DNA of 64,000 nt, taken from the NCBI GenBank assembly GCA_021287165.1, contig JAJTAY010000001.1, positions 37,173 to 101,172 of the forward strand, read 5' to 3'. A model generated the notes under the pieces. It was not told where the DNA came from. It saw only the letters and a list, made by a program, of their open reading frames with translations, and did no database searches. The DNA is from Bacteroidia bacterium. Its GTDB lineage: Bacteria > Bacteroidota > Bacteroidia > Bacteroidales > F082. Shown piece after piece: positions 1 to 8,577 of this stretch (positions within the stretch are counted from its first letter, which is position 1; the number at the start of each line of letters is the position of its first letter). The position numbers were made by a program, and so were the translations under genes.

Positions 1-303
1 AATTGGACTTTCGAGCAGGTTACTGGCATTACGGTCGGAATGCCTGAACGACAGAACGAAGCCATGTTCAGTATTGGACCAAATCCATCGCAGGGCAAGA
101 CCTTTGTTTATTTTCCGGAAGAAGCGTCAGGGCAGGCCACTATTACAATAAGCGACAATAGCGGAAAGTTGGTTTACCGTTCCAATCTTCAGCAGGAAAC
201 ACGGCAATTTGTTTTGCCCGAGTTTGTGCCTGGGCTTTACTTTGTTACGCTTACCCGCAATGGAGCAAGGCACACCGAAAAACTTGTTGTACTCAGGCCT
301 TAA
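1..303 (+). CDS. T9SS-exported protein, C-terminal sorting domain only (5' partial)
   Basis: The reading frame is open from the first base, so this is the last 100 codons of a larger protein that begins outside the window. The visible part is a type A T9SS sorting domain: a GPNPSQGKTFVYF entry motif, a beta-sandwich with SDNSGKLVYRS, then the closing PGLYFVTLTRNG and EKLVVLRP strand. Proteins with this tail are carried across the outer membrane by type IX secretion and usually anchored to the surface. The catalytic or adhesive part is not visible. The stop overlaps the convergent kinase gene by 4 bp. Confidence 0.85.
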   Translation, partial: NWTFEQVTGITVGMPERQNEAMFSIGPNPSQGKTFVYFPEEASGQATITISDNSGKLVYRSNLQQETRQFVLPEFVPGLYFVTLTRNGARHTEKLVVLRP

Positions 304-1442
304 AGTGCAACGGGCAGTTTAATTACGAAAGTAGTTCCGTTTTCGGCATCGGAGCTGAAGTTGACGGTGCCTTTCAGGTATTTTTCGCCCAAAAGTTTGA
401 TGCTGTAGGTGCCAACGCCACGGCTGGTGTCTTTGGTGCTGAAACTGCGCTGAAATACCTGTGCTTTTACATCAGGTGTCATTTCTCCCTCATTGTGCAC
501 GCTGAAGGTAACCTGTTTGTTCTCTTCGTCCAAAGAATAGGAAATGCTTATCACCTGCCCGGGTTTGGAGGCTTCAACGGCATTTTTGGTCATATTCAGC
601 AAAACGCGTCTTAACAACACAGGATCGGTTATGAGCATTAAATCTTCGTCAGGAGCATCAATATGTATTTCCTTTCCTTCTGTTACAGGGTGATGCTCAA
701 TCTGGAATTTTATGTCCGAAGTAATTCTTTTAGCATAAACCGTTTTGGGATAAGGTGTTAATTCGCCCCTTTCGGCGGCCAGGAGTTCGCGCTGAGCCAT
801 GATTTCATCAATCATCTGGTCGCTCAGCGACATGGCTATGTTGAGCAGTTCATCCTTGTCTTTATCCTCGGGGAAGGTGTTAAGGAATTCGAGAAAACCT
901 TTAAGCCCTCCGGCGGTATTCAGAATATCATGAAAGAAAAGCCTTTCGAGCACTTTGCGTCGTTTTTCATTGCTGATGTCGTTGAACGAAAGGATAACAT
1001 ATTCATTGTCATTATGTCGGAACGGCGATGCTGTTACATAAAAATCGTAGGCTACTTCTTCATTGTCAGCATTACGAGCAATAATTCGGCATTCACCTTC
1101 GGAACGCTTTTTTGTGTTGAGGCAGTTCATGATGGCATTTACTGCTCCGCAATAGCGGCAACTCTCGGAAGTACCGCAACCGCCTTCGTTTTCGTTGGCA
1201 TGAACGCAATTAATCAATTCGCCGGGACGCTTTCCTACGAGCTCAAGCAAGTCCTTTGCTCCAAGCAAATCAACCAGGTATTGATTGGAAAACACCAGCT
1301 GACGCTCTTTATTGAGGATAAGCGCAATATAGGGCAAACCATCAATGATATCCGAAAGCTTTTCGAATCGGCGAAAGAGGCCAAAATCTTTCTCAACATT
1401 TTCAGGGTCGTCTCTTTCGGCAGGCGCAAAAAATGTTTTCAT
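300..1442 (-). CDS. PAS-domain sensor histidine kinase with Cys-rich PAS insert
   Basis: A 380-residue soluble histidine kinase with no transmembrane segment or receiver domain. An N-terminal PAS domain (about 30-155) holds a cysteine cluster, C79, C89, C95 and C98, in a GGCGTSESCRYCG context; such a cluster could hold metal, Fe-S or heme, but the ligand is not known from sequence. The phospho-acceptor is H171 in FFHDILNTAGG. The N box is around N283-N287 and the G box is GVGTYSIKLL (342-351). ATG start at 1442 overlaps the stop of the upstream small gene by 4 bp, so the two are probably translationally coupled. No partner response regulator lies nearby. Confidence 0.85.
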   Translation of the reverse strand: MKTFFAPAERDDPENVEKDFGLFRRFEKLSDIIDGLPYIALILNKERQLVFSNQYLVDLLGAKDLLELVGKRPGELINCVHANENEGGCGTSESCRYCGAVNAIMNCLNTKKRSEGECRIIARNADNEEVAYDFYVTASPFRHNDNEYVILSFNDISNEKRRKVLERLFFHDILNTAGGLKGFLEFLNTFPEDKDKDELLNIAMSLSDQMIDEIMAQRELLAAERGELTPYPKTVYAKRITSDIKFQIEHHPVTEGKEIHIDAPDEDLMLITDPVLLRRVLLNMTKNAVEASKPGQVISISYSLDEENKQVTFSVHNEGEMTPDVKAQVFQRSFSTKDTSRGVGTYSIKLLGEKYLKGTVNFSSDAENGTTFVIKLPVAL

Positions 1443-1624
1443 GGTTTGTTTTTTCTGTTCTGGTATAAATATACAACCAAAACAGCTAAAAACGGACTCA
1501 GTAACATCGAAATTGCAAATAGTGCCTGCTTGCCAAATTTGCTATTCTTACTATATTTTTCTGATATCCAATATGATAGAAGATACCAAATAAGAAAGGC
1601 TACGCCAAAGTATACTGCTTCCAT
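1439..1624 (-). CDS. small membrane protein, unknown
   Basis: A 61-residue protein with two hydrophobic segments (about 5-20 and 34-53), a charged KYSKNSKFGK linker and a basic C-terminus. I recognise no family. It is judged real because it sits in a same-strand run with an ATG start 3 bp downstream of the PepSY-type gene and a 4-bp ATGA-type overlap with the histidine kinase gene. It may be a membrane partner of the soluble kinase; that is inferred only from position. Confidence 0.55.
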   Translation of the reverse strand: MEAVYFGVAFLIWYLLSYWISEKYSKNSKFGKQALFAISMLLSPFLAVLVVYLYQNRKNKP

Positions 1625-1627
1625 GGC

Positions 1628-2176
1628 CTAATAAAGATAATAAATGATAAATCCCAGTGGAACAAGCAGACCAATAAATGTCATCCACCACCCGCGACCC
1701 GATAGTCCGTCGCCACCGCGCGGTATTAAAATGCCTGTAAGGGCAAGCAATATGAGCGCCCCAGCATAAATGTCAGAAACGATGGTCCAGCTTCGCACCG
1801 GATTGTAATGCAGATAGTTAACCTCCCTGAAAACAAGACGTCGTTTGGTCATTGAGATCTCTCCGTTGCCGCTTTCGAGATTGACTTCGGCTGTTCCCCC
1901 TTTTAAGAAAACTTTCAGCCTTTGGTCTGAAGGAAAGTAATGCTTTCGGTAATCATCATCTACACCGTATTTTCTTAGGAGACTGATCACCTGATCCTTA
2001 TCAGGTTTTTCCTGAAAAGGAGCTTCAGTGATGGCCTTTTCAATGACAACGAAATTGGGGTTCCATTCGTTGCGGTGATTCAAAGCAATGCCTGACAAGG
2101 CATACACTATGGTTAGTCCAAAAAACAAGTAGCCAAAATCGCGGTGGATGGCCCTGTTCCATTTTCTCCAGCTCAT
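1628..2176 (-). CDS. PepSY-associated transmembrane protein
   Basis: A 182-residue inner-membrane protein resembling the PepSY-associated TM family: a helix at the N-terminus (FGYLFFGLTIVYALSGIALNH), a roughly 90-residue extracytoplasmic domain, and two C-terminal helices around 133-150 and 162-181. The RKWNRAIHRDFGY start is typical of this group, whose members often accompany iron or siderophore reductases and heme or copper proteins. The preceding lipoprotein gene ends with an intrinsic terminator just upstream, so this gene, the 61-residue protein and the kinase may form their own transcription unit. Confidence 0.7.
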   Translation of the reverse strand: MSWRKWNRAIHRDFGYLFFGLTIVYALSGIALNHRNEWNPNFVVIEKAITEAPFQEKPDKDQVISLLRKYGVDDDYRKHYFPSDQRLKVFLKGGTAEVNLESGNGEISMTKRRLVFREVNYLHYNPVRSWTIVSDIYAGALILLALTGILIPRGGDGLSGRGWWMTFIGLLVPLGFIIYYLY

Positions 2177-2195
2177 CGGAAAAAGTTTTGTTTAC

Positions 2196-2223
2196 AAAAA
2201 AACCAGACCTGTCTGGCCTGGTT
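2196..2223 (-). terminator. Rho-independent terminator after the 2244-2798 lipoprotein gene
   Basis: A CCAGA/TCTGG stem (2203-2207 and 2212-2216) with a 4-nt loop is followed on the minus strand by a run of T (plus-strand A 2196-2202). It lies directly after the lipoprotein stop. Confidence 0.6.
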
Positions 2224-2243
2224 TAACAAGGTGATTGATCTTT

Positions 2244-2798
2244 CTATTCCTTTACGATCTCGTACGATTTGGCAATGATGTGATAGAACGACAGCTTATC
2301 TACACCTTTTTCAGCCATCATGGCACGGTAATTTTCAATCTGCTTGTAGGCATCTTCGTTACTGTGGTGGTCTTCGCCTTCTTTATGCTCACCGTCTTCA
2401 AGGTGAGGGTTTTCGGCTTCGTCCGTCTTAAGTTCTTCTTCCCATTCCTTCAGATATGCTTCATCGACAATTGTTTCGGCTACGATGCCTGTAACAATGA
2501 AGTCAAGACCTTCGTTGGCGGCATCAAAGGCAGCCATGTCATCGCCGGTAACAACCTTAACACGACCATCGCTGTTTACATCGATAAGAAACAGCTTTTT
2601 TCCATCGTGTTTGCAGATGTGATCTGCGGTGCCACGAATAACCACAGTTTTTCCTACAAGATCACCTGCCATGTTTTTAAAGTTACCTACGGTTACTTCG
2701 GTAATCTGTTCGTCGGTTTGCTGAGCTTTGTCAGCCTTTTGTCCGCCGCAGGCTGCAATCACAAAAGGTAGCAATGCGACAAAAAACAATTTCTTCAT
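2244..2798 (-). CDS. lipoprotein with OB-fold-like domain
   Basis: A 184-residue lipoprotein with a signal peptide and lipobox ending AAC at residue 17. Residues about 45-130 look like an OB-fold of the tRNA_anti-like kind found in Bacteroidota lipoproteins (GKTVVIRGTADHICKHDGKK, then FIVTGIVAETIVDE). A His/Glu-rich linker (HLEDGEHKEGEDHHS) follows and could bind metal. It probably sits in the periplasm or outer membrane. The specific function is unknown. A second OB-fold protein of the same style is at 42976-43416. Confidence 0.65.
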   Translation of the reverse strand: MKKLFFVALLPFVIAACGGQKADKAQQTDEQITEVTVGNFKNMAGDLVGKTVVIRGTADHICKHDGKKLFLIDVNSDGRVKVVTGDDMAAFDAANEGLDFIVTGIVAETIVDEAYLKEWEEELKTDEAENPHLEDGEHKEGEDHHSNEDAYKQIENYRAMMAEKGVDKLSFYHIIAKSYEIVKE

Positions 2799-2974
2799 TA
2801 TCAGTTGATTTTAGTGATACATTCGTCAGCAAAATTAAGTATTTTAACTATTCAATTGCTTGTTTGAGAGATATAAACGGTTTATTGAGCGGTCGTTATA
2901 CCCAATTCATCTTCGATAGCCAGCAGATCGTGCCTATAAGAAAAGAAAGTCTGAAACTGTAAGCGGTTAGATGC

Positions 2975-4492
2975 TCATTCTTCCGGTATTACCACATCAG
3001 TATCGTTGAGCCGAATACCGTCGTAGGCCCGTTCCACACCATTAACGTACAATATGCTCAAAATGAGGCTTCCATCTTCGTTCCATAGTTTCCATTCTCC
3101 ATTGCGACGACCCATAAGCCAGTTTCCTTCTTCCGATTTACGGCCGTTGGGGTAATAGCTTATGTGCGGACCATTGGGCAGATCTTCCCTGAACCCGCCT
3201 TCGAAAGCAAGTGTACCATCGGCAAAATAGTGTTTCCAGACGCCATTTCGCATTCCTTCGCTGTAATTCCCTTCTTCGGTAAAGCCGGCTGTCTTTATTC
3301 GCCAGAAACCTTCGCGCAGATCGTCGAGGTATTCTCCCTGGGCAATCACATTGCCATCCTGATCGTATTCGGTCATCAATCCGTCAAGTTTTCCCTGACG
3401 GTAGTTTTCTTCCCTTAGCACTTGGCCGTCGTTGTAAAACCAAACCCATCGTCCGTCGGGCTGTCCTTTGCCGTCGAAATTTCCTTTTTGCTCGATGGCG
3501 CCATCGGGGTAATAAAACTCCCAGACACCAATACGCATATTGTCTTTATAGTTGCCTTGCGATTTGATGGTGCCGTTGGGATAAAATTCTTTCCAGAATC
3601 CCTGACGCAAACCTGCAGCATCGAGCACACCTTCGGCAAGCAGAATGCCCTGCTGGAAAACATAAGACGTTGTAATGTTGCCGTCGCGGTCGTACTCGCG
3701 CCGTATGCCCTCGGGAAGTCCCTGACGGTAAGTGGCTTCGGTTTTTACTTTTCCATCGGGCCAAAAATCGCGTCTGTATTCCAGTCGGGCAACTTCTTCG
3801 GCGCTTTCCTGCAAAATGTCGTCAACATACTTTTCGATGGTCAGCAAATTGCCTTGCCTGTCGTAGGTTTTGAAAATTCCATTACGAAGTCCGTTTTTGA
3901 AAGTTCCTTCTTCCTTGAGTGATCCGTCTTCGTAAAACCATTTCCAAAGTCCGTTTTCGCGTCCTTCGGGGTCTCGCCGGTTTATGCGTTCACGACTGGT
4001 AACGAAACCTCTGCGATATTGAACCAGTTCGATTATGATGCCGGTAGTATCGTAGGCAAACGACATTCCATCCTCCAGCCCGTTCACATAAGGAACGGTT
4101 TTGAGCAGTCGACCCTGGCGGTCGAAGTGACGGGTGAGACCTTGCCGGATATCGTCTTCAAAATTTTCTCTGATGACTTCATCTTTCAGCCAAACCACGC
4201 GGTCGCCCTGCCGTTTTCCTTCTTTATAGCTGATTTCCAGGGTTAAAGTGCCTTCTTCATCGTAAAATTTCCATATTCCATCGAGTAGGAAATTCCTGCG
4301 ATTGCCTTCCGATTTGAGCTGGCCGTTTTCGTGATAATTTTTCCAATAGCCTTCGGGTTTACCCTTGACTAACCATCCTTCGCTGGATATTTGACCTGAA
4401 GGAAACCTGAGCATGGTGTAAACGCTGTCGGGCTGCATGGTCATTGCAACCAGCGGCAGAAAAAACAAGAGAATGAGCAAAACCCGTTTCAT
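2975..4492 (-). CDS. exported MORN-repeat protein
   Basis: A 505-residue exported protein with a Sec signal peptide. About 15 tandem MORN-like/YwqK-type repeats run from residue 35 to 490, each near 23 residues, with the pattern NG-x-h-K-x-E-G-x-(Y/W)-x-x-G-x-x-x-G-x-W-x-x-(Y/F)-x-x-(D/E)-G. Such beta-hairpin repeats form extended solenoids; proteins of this kind are common in Bacteroidota and their ligands are mostly unknown. The name 'YwqK family antitoxin' used for some homologues should not be taken as a function here. The start is 10 bp after the stop of the upstream lipoprotein gene, giving an operon nadA, lipoprotein, MORN protein. Confidence 0.8.
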   Translation of the reverse strand: MKRVLLILLFFLPLVAMTMQPDSVYTMLRFPSGQISSEGWLVKGKPEGYWKNYHENGQLKSEGNRRNFLLDGIWKFYDEEGTLTLEISYKEGKRQGDRVVWLKDEVIRENFEDDIRQGLTRHFDRQGRLLKTVPYVNGLEDGMSFAYDTTGIIIELVQYRRGFVTSRERINRRDPEGRENGLWKWFYEDGSLKEEGTFKNGLRNGIFKTYDRQGNLLTIEKYVDDILQESAEEVARLEYRRDFWPDGKVKTEATYRQGLPEGIRREYDRDGNITTSYVFQQGILLAEGVLDAAGLRQGFWKEFYPNGTIKSQGNYKDNMRIGVWEFYYPDGAIEQKGNFDGKGQPDGRWVWFYNDGQVLREENYRQGKLDGLMTEYDQDGNVIAQGEYLDDLREGFWRIKTAGFTEEGNYSEGMRNGVWKHYFADGTLAFEGGFREDLPNGPHISYYPNGRKSEEGNWLMGRRNGEWKLWNEDGSLILSILYVNGVERAYDGIRLNDTDVVIPEE

Positions 4493-4502
4493 TGAAACTC
4501 TG

Positions 4503-5039
4503 TCAGTTTGCTACGGTTCGGCCAGGTGCAACGCGTTCGTCTTTCTTTAGCACGAAAACATCCTGCTTTTTTACTTTCAGGCTTGTCCGTTCGCCTCCCG
4601 GCATGATGTAGTAAAAAGTTGTATCGTACTCAACCCTGCCATAACCTTTGCGCCATTCGATGGCCGAAATCTGATAGCGACCCCGGTAGTTAACCACAAA
4701 CTTTAAAGTACGGTTATCACCTGTTTCAAACGAAACATCAAGAAAATCAGGACCATATTTTTCACAAACTCCTGGAGTCATTTTCCTTATTACGATACGT
4801 TCAACAAACTGCCCGTTAACGAAGCGTACTTTGCCACCCATCACACGCGCTTCGTCTTTGGTAACATTGCGCTGCAATACGAATTTACGGTCGTTGTAAT
4901 ACTGCACCTGTTCGGGGCTTATGTTGTAGGAGCTGATTCTGTCGCGCAATTGTTGCGTCAGATATAACGAATTTCGCGATGCACAGCCACTGCTTACCAT
5001 TAGGGTGGCAAACACGATGACAGATATCAACATCCTCAT
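4503..5039 (-). CDS. lipoprotein, unknown
   Basis: A roughly 178-residue lipoprotein with an MLISVIVFATLMVSSGC signal and lipobox, then a beta-rich domain with no family I recognise (repeated phrases such as VRFVNGQFVERIVI and TLKFVVNYRGRYQISAIEW). I chose ATG 5039; ATG 5033 would also preserve the signal, while the longer TTG start at 5045 is unnecessary. It begins 6 bp after the nadA stop, so it is co-transcribed with nadA. No functional link to NAD synthesis is evident. Confidence 0.65.
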   Translation of the reverse strand: MRMLISVIVFATLMVSSGCASRNSLYLTQQLRDRISSYNISPEQVQYYNDRKFVLQRNVTKDEARVMGGKVRFVNGQFVERIVIRKMTPGVCEKYGPDFLDVSFETGDNRTLKFVVNYRGRYQISAIEWRKGYGRVEYDTTFYYIMPGGERTSLKVKKQDVFVLKKDERVAPGRTVAN

Positions 5040-5045
5040 AATCAA

Positions 5046-5984
5046 TTATTTTATCAGTCCTAAATTTACCGACAGATCAAGCATTCGTTCTATTGGCTTA
5101 CGCGCTTTGTTCATGAGTGTTTCGTCCATCTCGAGGGCAGGACGCTCATTTTTCATCGCAAGATACAGTTTTTCGAGCGTGTTGAGCTTCATGAACGGAC
5201 AATCGTTGCAGCTGCAGGTTTCGTCGGAAGGCACAACTAAAAATGATTTTTCAGGTGAAGCCTGTTGCATTTGATATATGATGCCAGTTTCGGTTGCCAC
5301 GATAAACTTCCTGGAATCGCTTTTTTTGGTATAGGCGAGCAAAGCCGTAGTTGAACCAACAAAACTTGCCAGCTCGAGTACTGGTGCCTGACATTCGGGA
5401 TGTGCAATGATCTCGGCATCAGGATTTTGCATTTTCATCTTGATAATAGCCTCAGCCGTGAGGATGTCGTGCACCTGACATGTACCATCCCAAAGCACCA
5501 TGTTGCGGCCGGTAAGCCTGTTTATATAGCCACCAAGATTTTTATCGGGAGCAAAAACGACAGGATGATTTTTAGGGAAGGACTCAACCAGCTGAACGGC
5601 ATTTCCCGATGTAACAATCAGGTCGGACATGGCTTTCACCTCTGCAGAACAATTGATGTAGGAAATAACGGTATGACCAGGATAATTTTTTAAAAACGTT
5701 GCAAAATCGTTGGGCGGACAGCTATCGGCCAGAGAACAGCCCGCTTCGAGGTCGGGAAGAACGACGAGCTTGTCCGGGTTGAGTATTTTGGCTGTTTCGG
5801 CCATGAAATGCACACCGGCAAAAACGATCATGTCGGCATCGGTTTGTGCAGCTTTTTGGGCAAGGCCAAGACTATCGCCAACATAATCTGCAATATCCTG
5901 TATTTCAGGCACCTGATAGTAATGAGCCAAAATGACTGCATTTTTCTGCTTTTTCAACAAGGCTATTTCTGAGGCAAAATCCAT
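5046..5984 (-). CDS. nadA: quinolinate synthase NadA
   Basis: A 312-residue enzyme that condenses iminoaspartate with dihydroxyacetone phosphate to quinolinate in de novo NAD synthesis; it is cytoplasmic and binds [4Fe-4S]. Visible family signatures are [23 protein letters not shown] at the N-terminus, [31 protein letters not shown] and the C-terminal [17 protein letters not shown]. The invariant cluster cysteines lie in these three Cys motifs. ATG 5984 is preferred over GTG 5987. Neither nadB nor nadC is in the window, so the pathway genes are dispersed. Confidence 0.95.
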   Translation of the reverse strand: MDFASEIALLKKQKNAVILAHYYQVPEIQDIADYVGDSLGLAQKAAQTDADMIVFAGVHFMAETAKILNPDKLVVLPDLEAGCSLADSCPPNDFATFLKNYPGHTVISYINCSAEVKAMSDLIVTSGNAVQLVESFPKNHPVVFAPDKNLGGYINRLTGRNMVLWDGTCQVHDILTAEAIIKMKMQNPDAEIIAHPECQAPVLELASFVGSTTALLAYTKKSDSRKFIVATETGIIYQMQQASPEKSFLVVPSDETCSCNDCPFMKLNTLEKLYLAMKNERPALEMDETLMNKARKPIERMLDLSVNLGLIK

Positions 5985-6021
5985 CACAATCTTTTTTTTT
6001 CAGTTCTTTGAAAGTGCTTTG

Positions 6022-6029
6022 CAAAAATA
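6022..6029 (-). promoter_or_regulatory. -7 element for nadA operon
   Basis: The minus strand reads TATTTTTG, a match to the Bacteroidota TAnnTTTG -7 consensus, 38 bp upstream of nadA. No clear TTG -33 element was found. Confidence 0.4.
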
Positions 6030-6517
6030 CCATAAAAGCCCCCTTTGGTTAGTTAGCGTGCTTATTCATTCAGTTAATAGTATGTTTTTATAAAAACTCT
6101 GTTATTGTTATTGGGTTGTGTTGAAAAGTTGAAAATTTTTAGAGTAAGGATTTGCTTTTTAAAGTTTTCAGATTTTTTCAACAGTCATTTAACAAAGATA
6201 AAGTCCTATCACACTGATAAACAGAAATATTTATTTTGAACGGGTATAGTACTACCTTTTTAATGTTGAAAAAAAGTGTTCAGACATATCCGGTATATTG
6301 TCAGAAAAAGACTGATAAAAAGCCATGTATTCAACAGTATGTTCAAAACTCGCCGCATATTGATCCCTGTAAATAAAGGGTTAACAATTTTGCAACACGC
6401 TGTCAACAATTAAGCTATGCGTATTGTTGATAAAATGTATCATCTGATTTTCAGTTATTTAACTATTATGAATGCCTTTGTGAGGTTCACAATGATTTCA
6501 TACACAGGCACAATTCG

Positions 6518-6546
6518 TTTGCGGGGAGCAATTTGTAATAACTTTG
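6518..6546 (+). promoter_or_regulatory. promoter of rpiB-lutB operon
   Basis: TTTG at 6518-6521 and TAACTTTG at 6539-6546 are separated by 17 bp and match the Bacteroidota -33/-7 promoter form. They lie 20 bp upstream of the rpiB start. Confidence 0.6.
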
Positions 6547-6565
6547 GCATGAATTCTTATCAACA

Positions 6566-7027
6566 ATGAACCTTTTTGGCACAACAATACCTATTGCCAG
6601 CGATCATGGAGGCTTTGCCGTAAAACAGTTTTTGATTGAAAAACTGAAAGGGCTTGGTTATGAAGTGATCGACTTTGGCACACATGGCACCGAAAGTGTT
6701 GATTATCCCGATTTTATTCATCCGCTGGCAAGTGCCGTGAATGCTGGTCAATTTCCCGGAGGCATCATTCTCTGCGGCAGTGGCAATGGAGCGCAGATGA
6801 CAGCCAACAAATATCCCAATGTAAGAGCCGGGCTTTGCTGGAACGCCGAACAGGCTGCGCTCACGCGGCAGCATAACAATGCCAATATTCTTTCTATTCC
6901 GGGCAGGTTCGTATCGGCGGATGAAGCATGGGAAATCACCAAAACTTTTCTGAACACCCCATTCGAAGGTGGACGTCATGAACTTAGGGTGGAGAAGATC
7001 CCTCTTATCGTCAACCCCAAAAAATGA
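6566..7027 (+). CDS. rpiB: ribose-5-phosphate isomerase B
   Basis: A 153-residue cytoplasmic enzyme interconverting ribose 5-phosphate and ribulose 5-phosphate in the pentose phosphate pathway. It has the full RpiB/LacAB fold: ASDHGGFAVK (11-20), GYEVIDFGTHG, SVDYPDFIHPLA, the catalytic cysteine C70 in IILCGSGNG, TANKYPNVRAGLCWNAEQA and H103 in RQHNNAN. Length is typical. It is followed after 6 bp by the LutB-like gene. An alternative family member is allose-6-phosphate isomerase, but no allose genes are near. Confidence 0.93.
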   Translation: MNLFGTTIPIASDHGGFAVKQFLIEKLKGLGYEVIDFGTHGTESVDYPDFIHPLASAVNAGQFPGGIILCGSGNGAQMTANKYPNVRAGLCWNAEQAALTRQHNNANILSIPGRFVSADEAWEITKTFLNTPFEGGRHELRVEKIPLIVNPKK

Positions 7028-7033
7028 TGCCAT

Positions 7034-8416
7034 ATGAAGGAATATAAAGCTGAATTTTTGCGCAAGGCAGCCGGTGTGGCTTTTGATCAGGAGCATCGCA
7101 GGCGCATCAACCATAATATCAGGCAATACGACAAGGCTGTTGTAAAAGGAAAGGAACGCCTCGAAAATATTCAGCAGCTCAGACAAAAGGCATATAGCAC
7201 CAAATTCAAGGCACTACACCTGCTCGATCAGTATCTTGTTGAATTTGAAGCCAATTTTCAGCGGAAAGGTGGCAAAGTGATTTGGGCTTGCACGGCCGAA
7301 GATGCTTTGAAAGAAATTATTGGGCTGCTTGAAAAAGAACGCATTGAGATGGTGGTGAAATCGAAATCGATGACTACCGAAGAAATTCATCTCAATGAAT
7401 TTCTGGAAAAGAAGAAGATAGCCGTACATGAGACCGATCTTGGCGAGTTCATCGTGCAGATAGCCGGCGAGAAGCCTTATCACATTGTTACTCCGGCCAT
7501 GCACAAGTCGAAAGAAGATGTTGGTGCATTGTACCACGAAAAATTTGGCCTCGATGCAAACAGTACACCCGAAGAAATAACCGCTTTTACCCGAACGCAT
7601 CTCCGCGAAAAATTTAAAATGGCGGGTGCAGGCATCACAGGAGCCAATTTCATTGTAGCCGACACCGGTTCGGTGGCTATTACCGAAAACGAAGGTAATG
7701 CACTGCTCTCGATGACATCGCCCAGGTTGCACATTGTGATTGCCGGCCTTGAAAAAGTAATTCCATCTGTTGACGATCTCGACCTGTTCTGGCCATTGCT
7801 TGCCACCTATGGCACCGGCCAGAATATGACGGTTTACAACTCACTGGTGAGTGCTCCGGCCGCCGAAGGGCAGGGGCCTCAGCAAATGGTGGTGATTTTG
7901 CTCGACAATGGCCGCACCGAACTGCTGTCGAAATCGCGCATGCGTATGGCACTGGGATGCATACGTTGCGGTGCCTGCCTCAACACTTGTCCGGTTTACA
8001 AAAATATTGGCGGATATACTTACAATATTACCTATACCGGACCAATCGGAGCGGTGATCAGTCCGCATACCGGTAATTTTGAGCGTAACATCCACCTCAG
8101 CTTTGCCTCGAGCCTATGTGGAGCATGCACCCAGGTTTGCCCGGTAAACATACCGCTGCATCACATGCTGCTGCTCAACAGGCAGGAAGCGGTGAGCAAA
8201 AAAATTGTTCCCAAAAATGAGCGTTTTCAGCTTAAAAATGCCTCGTCCATACTGCTCAACCGAAACCGGCTTGATATGGTCGGCGGTGGATTCAAGAACA
8301 AAGTGCTGCGTTATTTTGTGGAAAAGCAATGGGGCGACAGACGCGTGTTGCCACAATTTGCACCCAAATCGTTCAGCCGGATGTGGCAGGAGCAGAATCA
8401 GCAGGAAGTTAAGTAG
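7034..8416 (+). CDS. lutB: LutB/LldF-type lactate utilisation iron-sulfur protein
   Basis: A 460-residue protein of the LutB/YkgF family, the ferredoxin-like subunit of the L-lactate dehydrogenase complex LutABC. Residues 70-300 form the LUD domain (IVADTGSVAITENEGNALL). Two [4Fe-4S] motifs follow: C309, C312, C315, C319 (CIRCGACLNTCPVY) and C362, C365, C369 (CGACTQVCPV). ATG start 6 bp after rpiB. Neither lutA nor lutC is adjacent, which is unusual because the three genes normally form an operon; here it is paired with rpiB. The lactate role is therefore from the family, not from context. Confidence 0.85.
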   Translation: MKEYKAEFLRKAAGVAFDQEHRRRINHNIRQYDKAVVKGKERLENIQQLRQKAYSTKFKALHLLDQYLVEFEANFQRKGGKVIWACTAEDALKEIIGLLEKERIEMVVKSKSMTTEEIHLNEFLEKKKIAVHETDLGEFIVQIAGEKPYHIVTPAMHKSKEDVGALYHEKFGLDANSTPEEITAFTRTHLREKFKMAGAGITGANFIVADTGSVAITENEGNALLSMTSPRLHIVIAGLEKVIPSVDDLDLFWPLLATYGTGQNMTVYNSLVSAPAAEGQGPQQMVVILLDNGRTELLSKSRMRMALGCIRCGACLNTCPVYKNIGGYTYNITYTGPIGAVISPHTGNFERNIHLSFASSLCGACTQVCPVNIPLHHMLLLNRQEAVSKKIVPKNERFQLKNASSILLNRNRLDMVGGGFKNKVLRYFVEKQWGDRRVLPQFAPKSFSRMWQEQNQQEVK

Positions 8417-8476
8417 CAGTTGATGTGTTTGTTGTTCTGTGTTCGTTGTTGCGGGTGGTTTTTCCGGGTATAGGGG

Positions 8477-8573
8477 TTTAGTTCGCGTAATTGAATCGCG
8501 CGTTAGCACGAGATGACCAATCGCTCAGCATCCACAACTTCAACCAATTTTGAATCTTTGAATTTTGAATTCT
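8477..8573 (-). repeat. dispersed intergenic repeat, copy 1
   Basis: Read on the minus strand, this segment runs from GAATTCAAAATTCAAAGATTC through ATTGGTTGA, TTGGTCATCTCG and a final CGCGAACTAAA. The same ordered blocks occur at 63517-63619 on the plus strand with small indels, about 55 kb away. It lies between convergent genes and is non-coding. Confidence 0.75.
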
Positions 8574-8577
8574 CAGC

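Larger units (their letters stand above)
5988..6565. other. AT-rich intergenic region with reiterated TTWTCAACA nonamers
   Basis: The longest AT-rich gap, between divergent nadA and rpiB. It has no ORF of note. TTTTCAACA or its complement occurs at 6119-6127, 6175-6183 and 6264-6272, TATTCAACA at 6328-6336, and TTATCAACA at 6425-6433 (minus) and 6557-6565 (plus). TTATCAACA is one base off the DnaA box TTATCCACA. This could be a replication origin, another DnaA-bound region, or a regulator-bound promoter region; sequence alone does not decide. Confidence 0.4.

Noticed and set aside
930..1631. Long plus-strand frame antisense to the histidine kinase
   Set aside because: It mirrors codon bias of the kinase on the opposite strand and has no recognisable domain.
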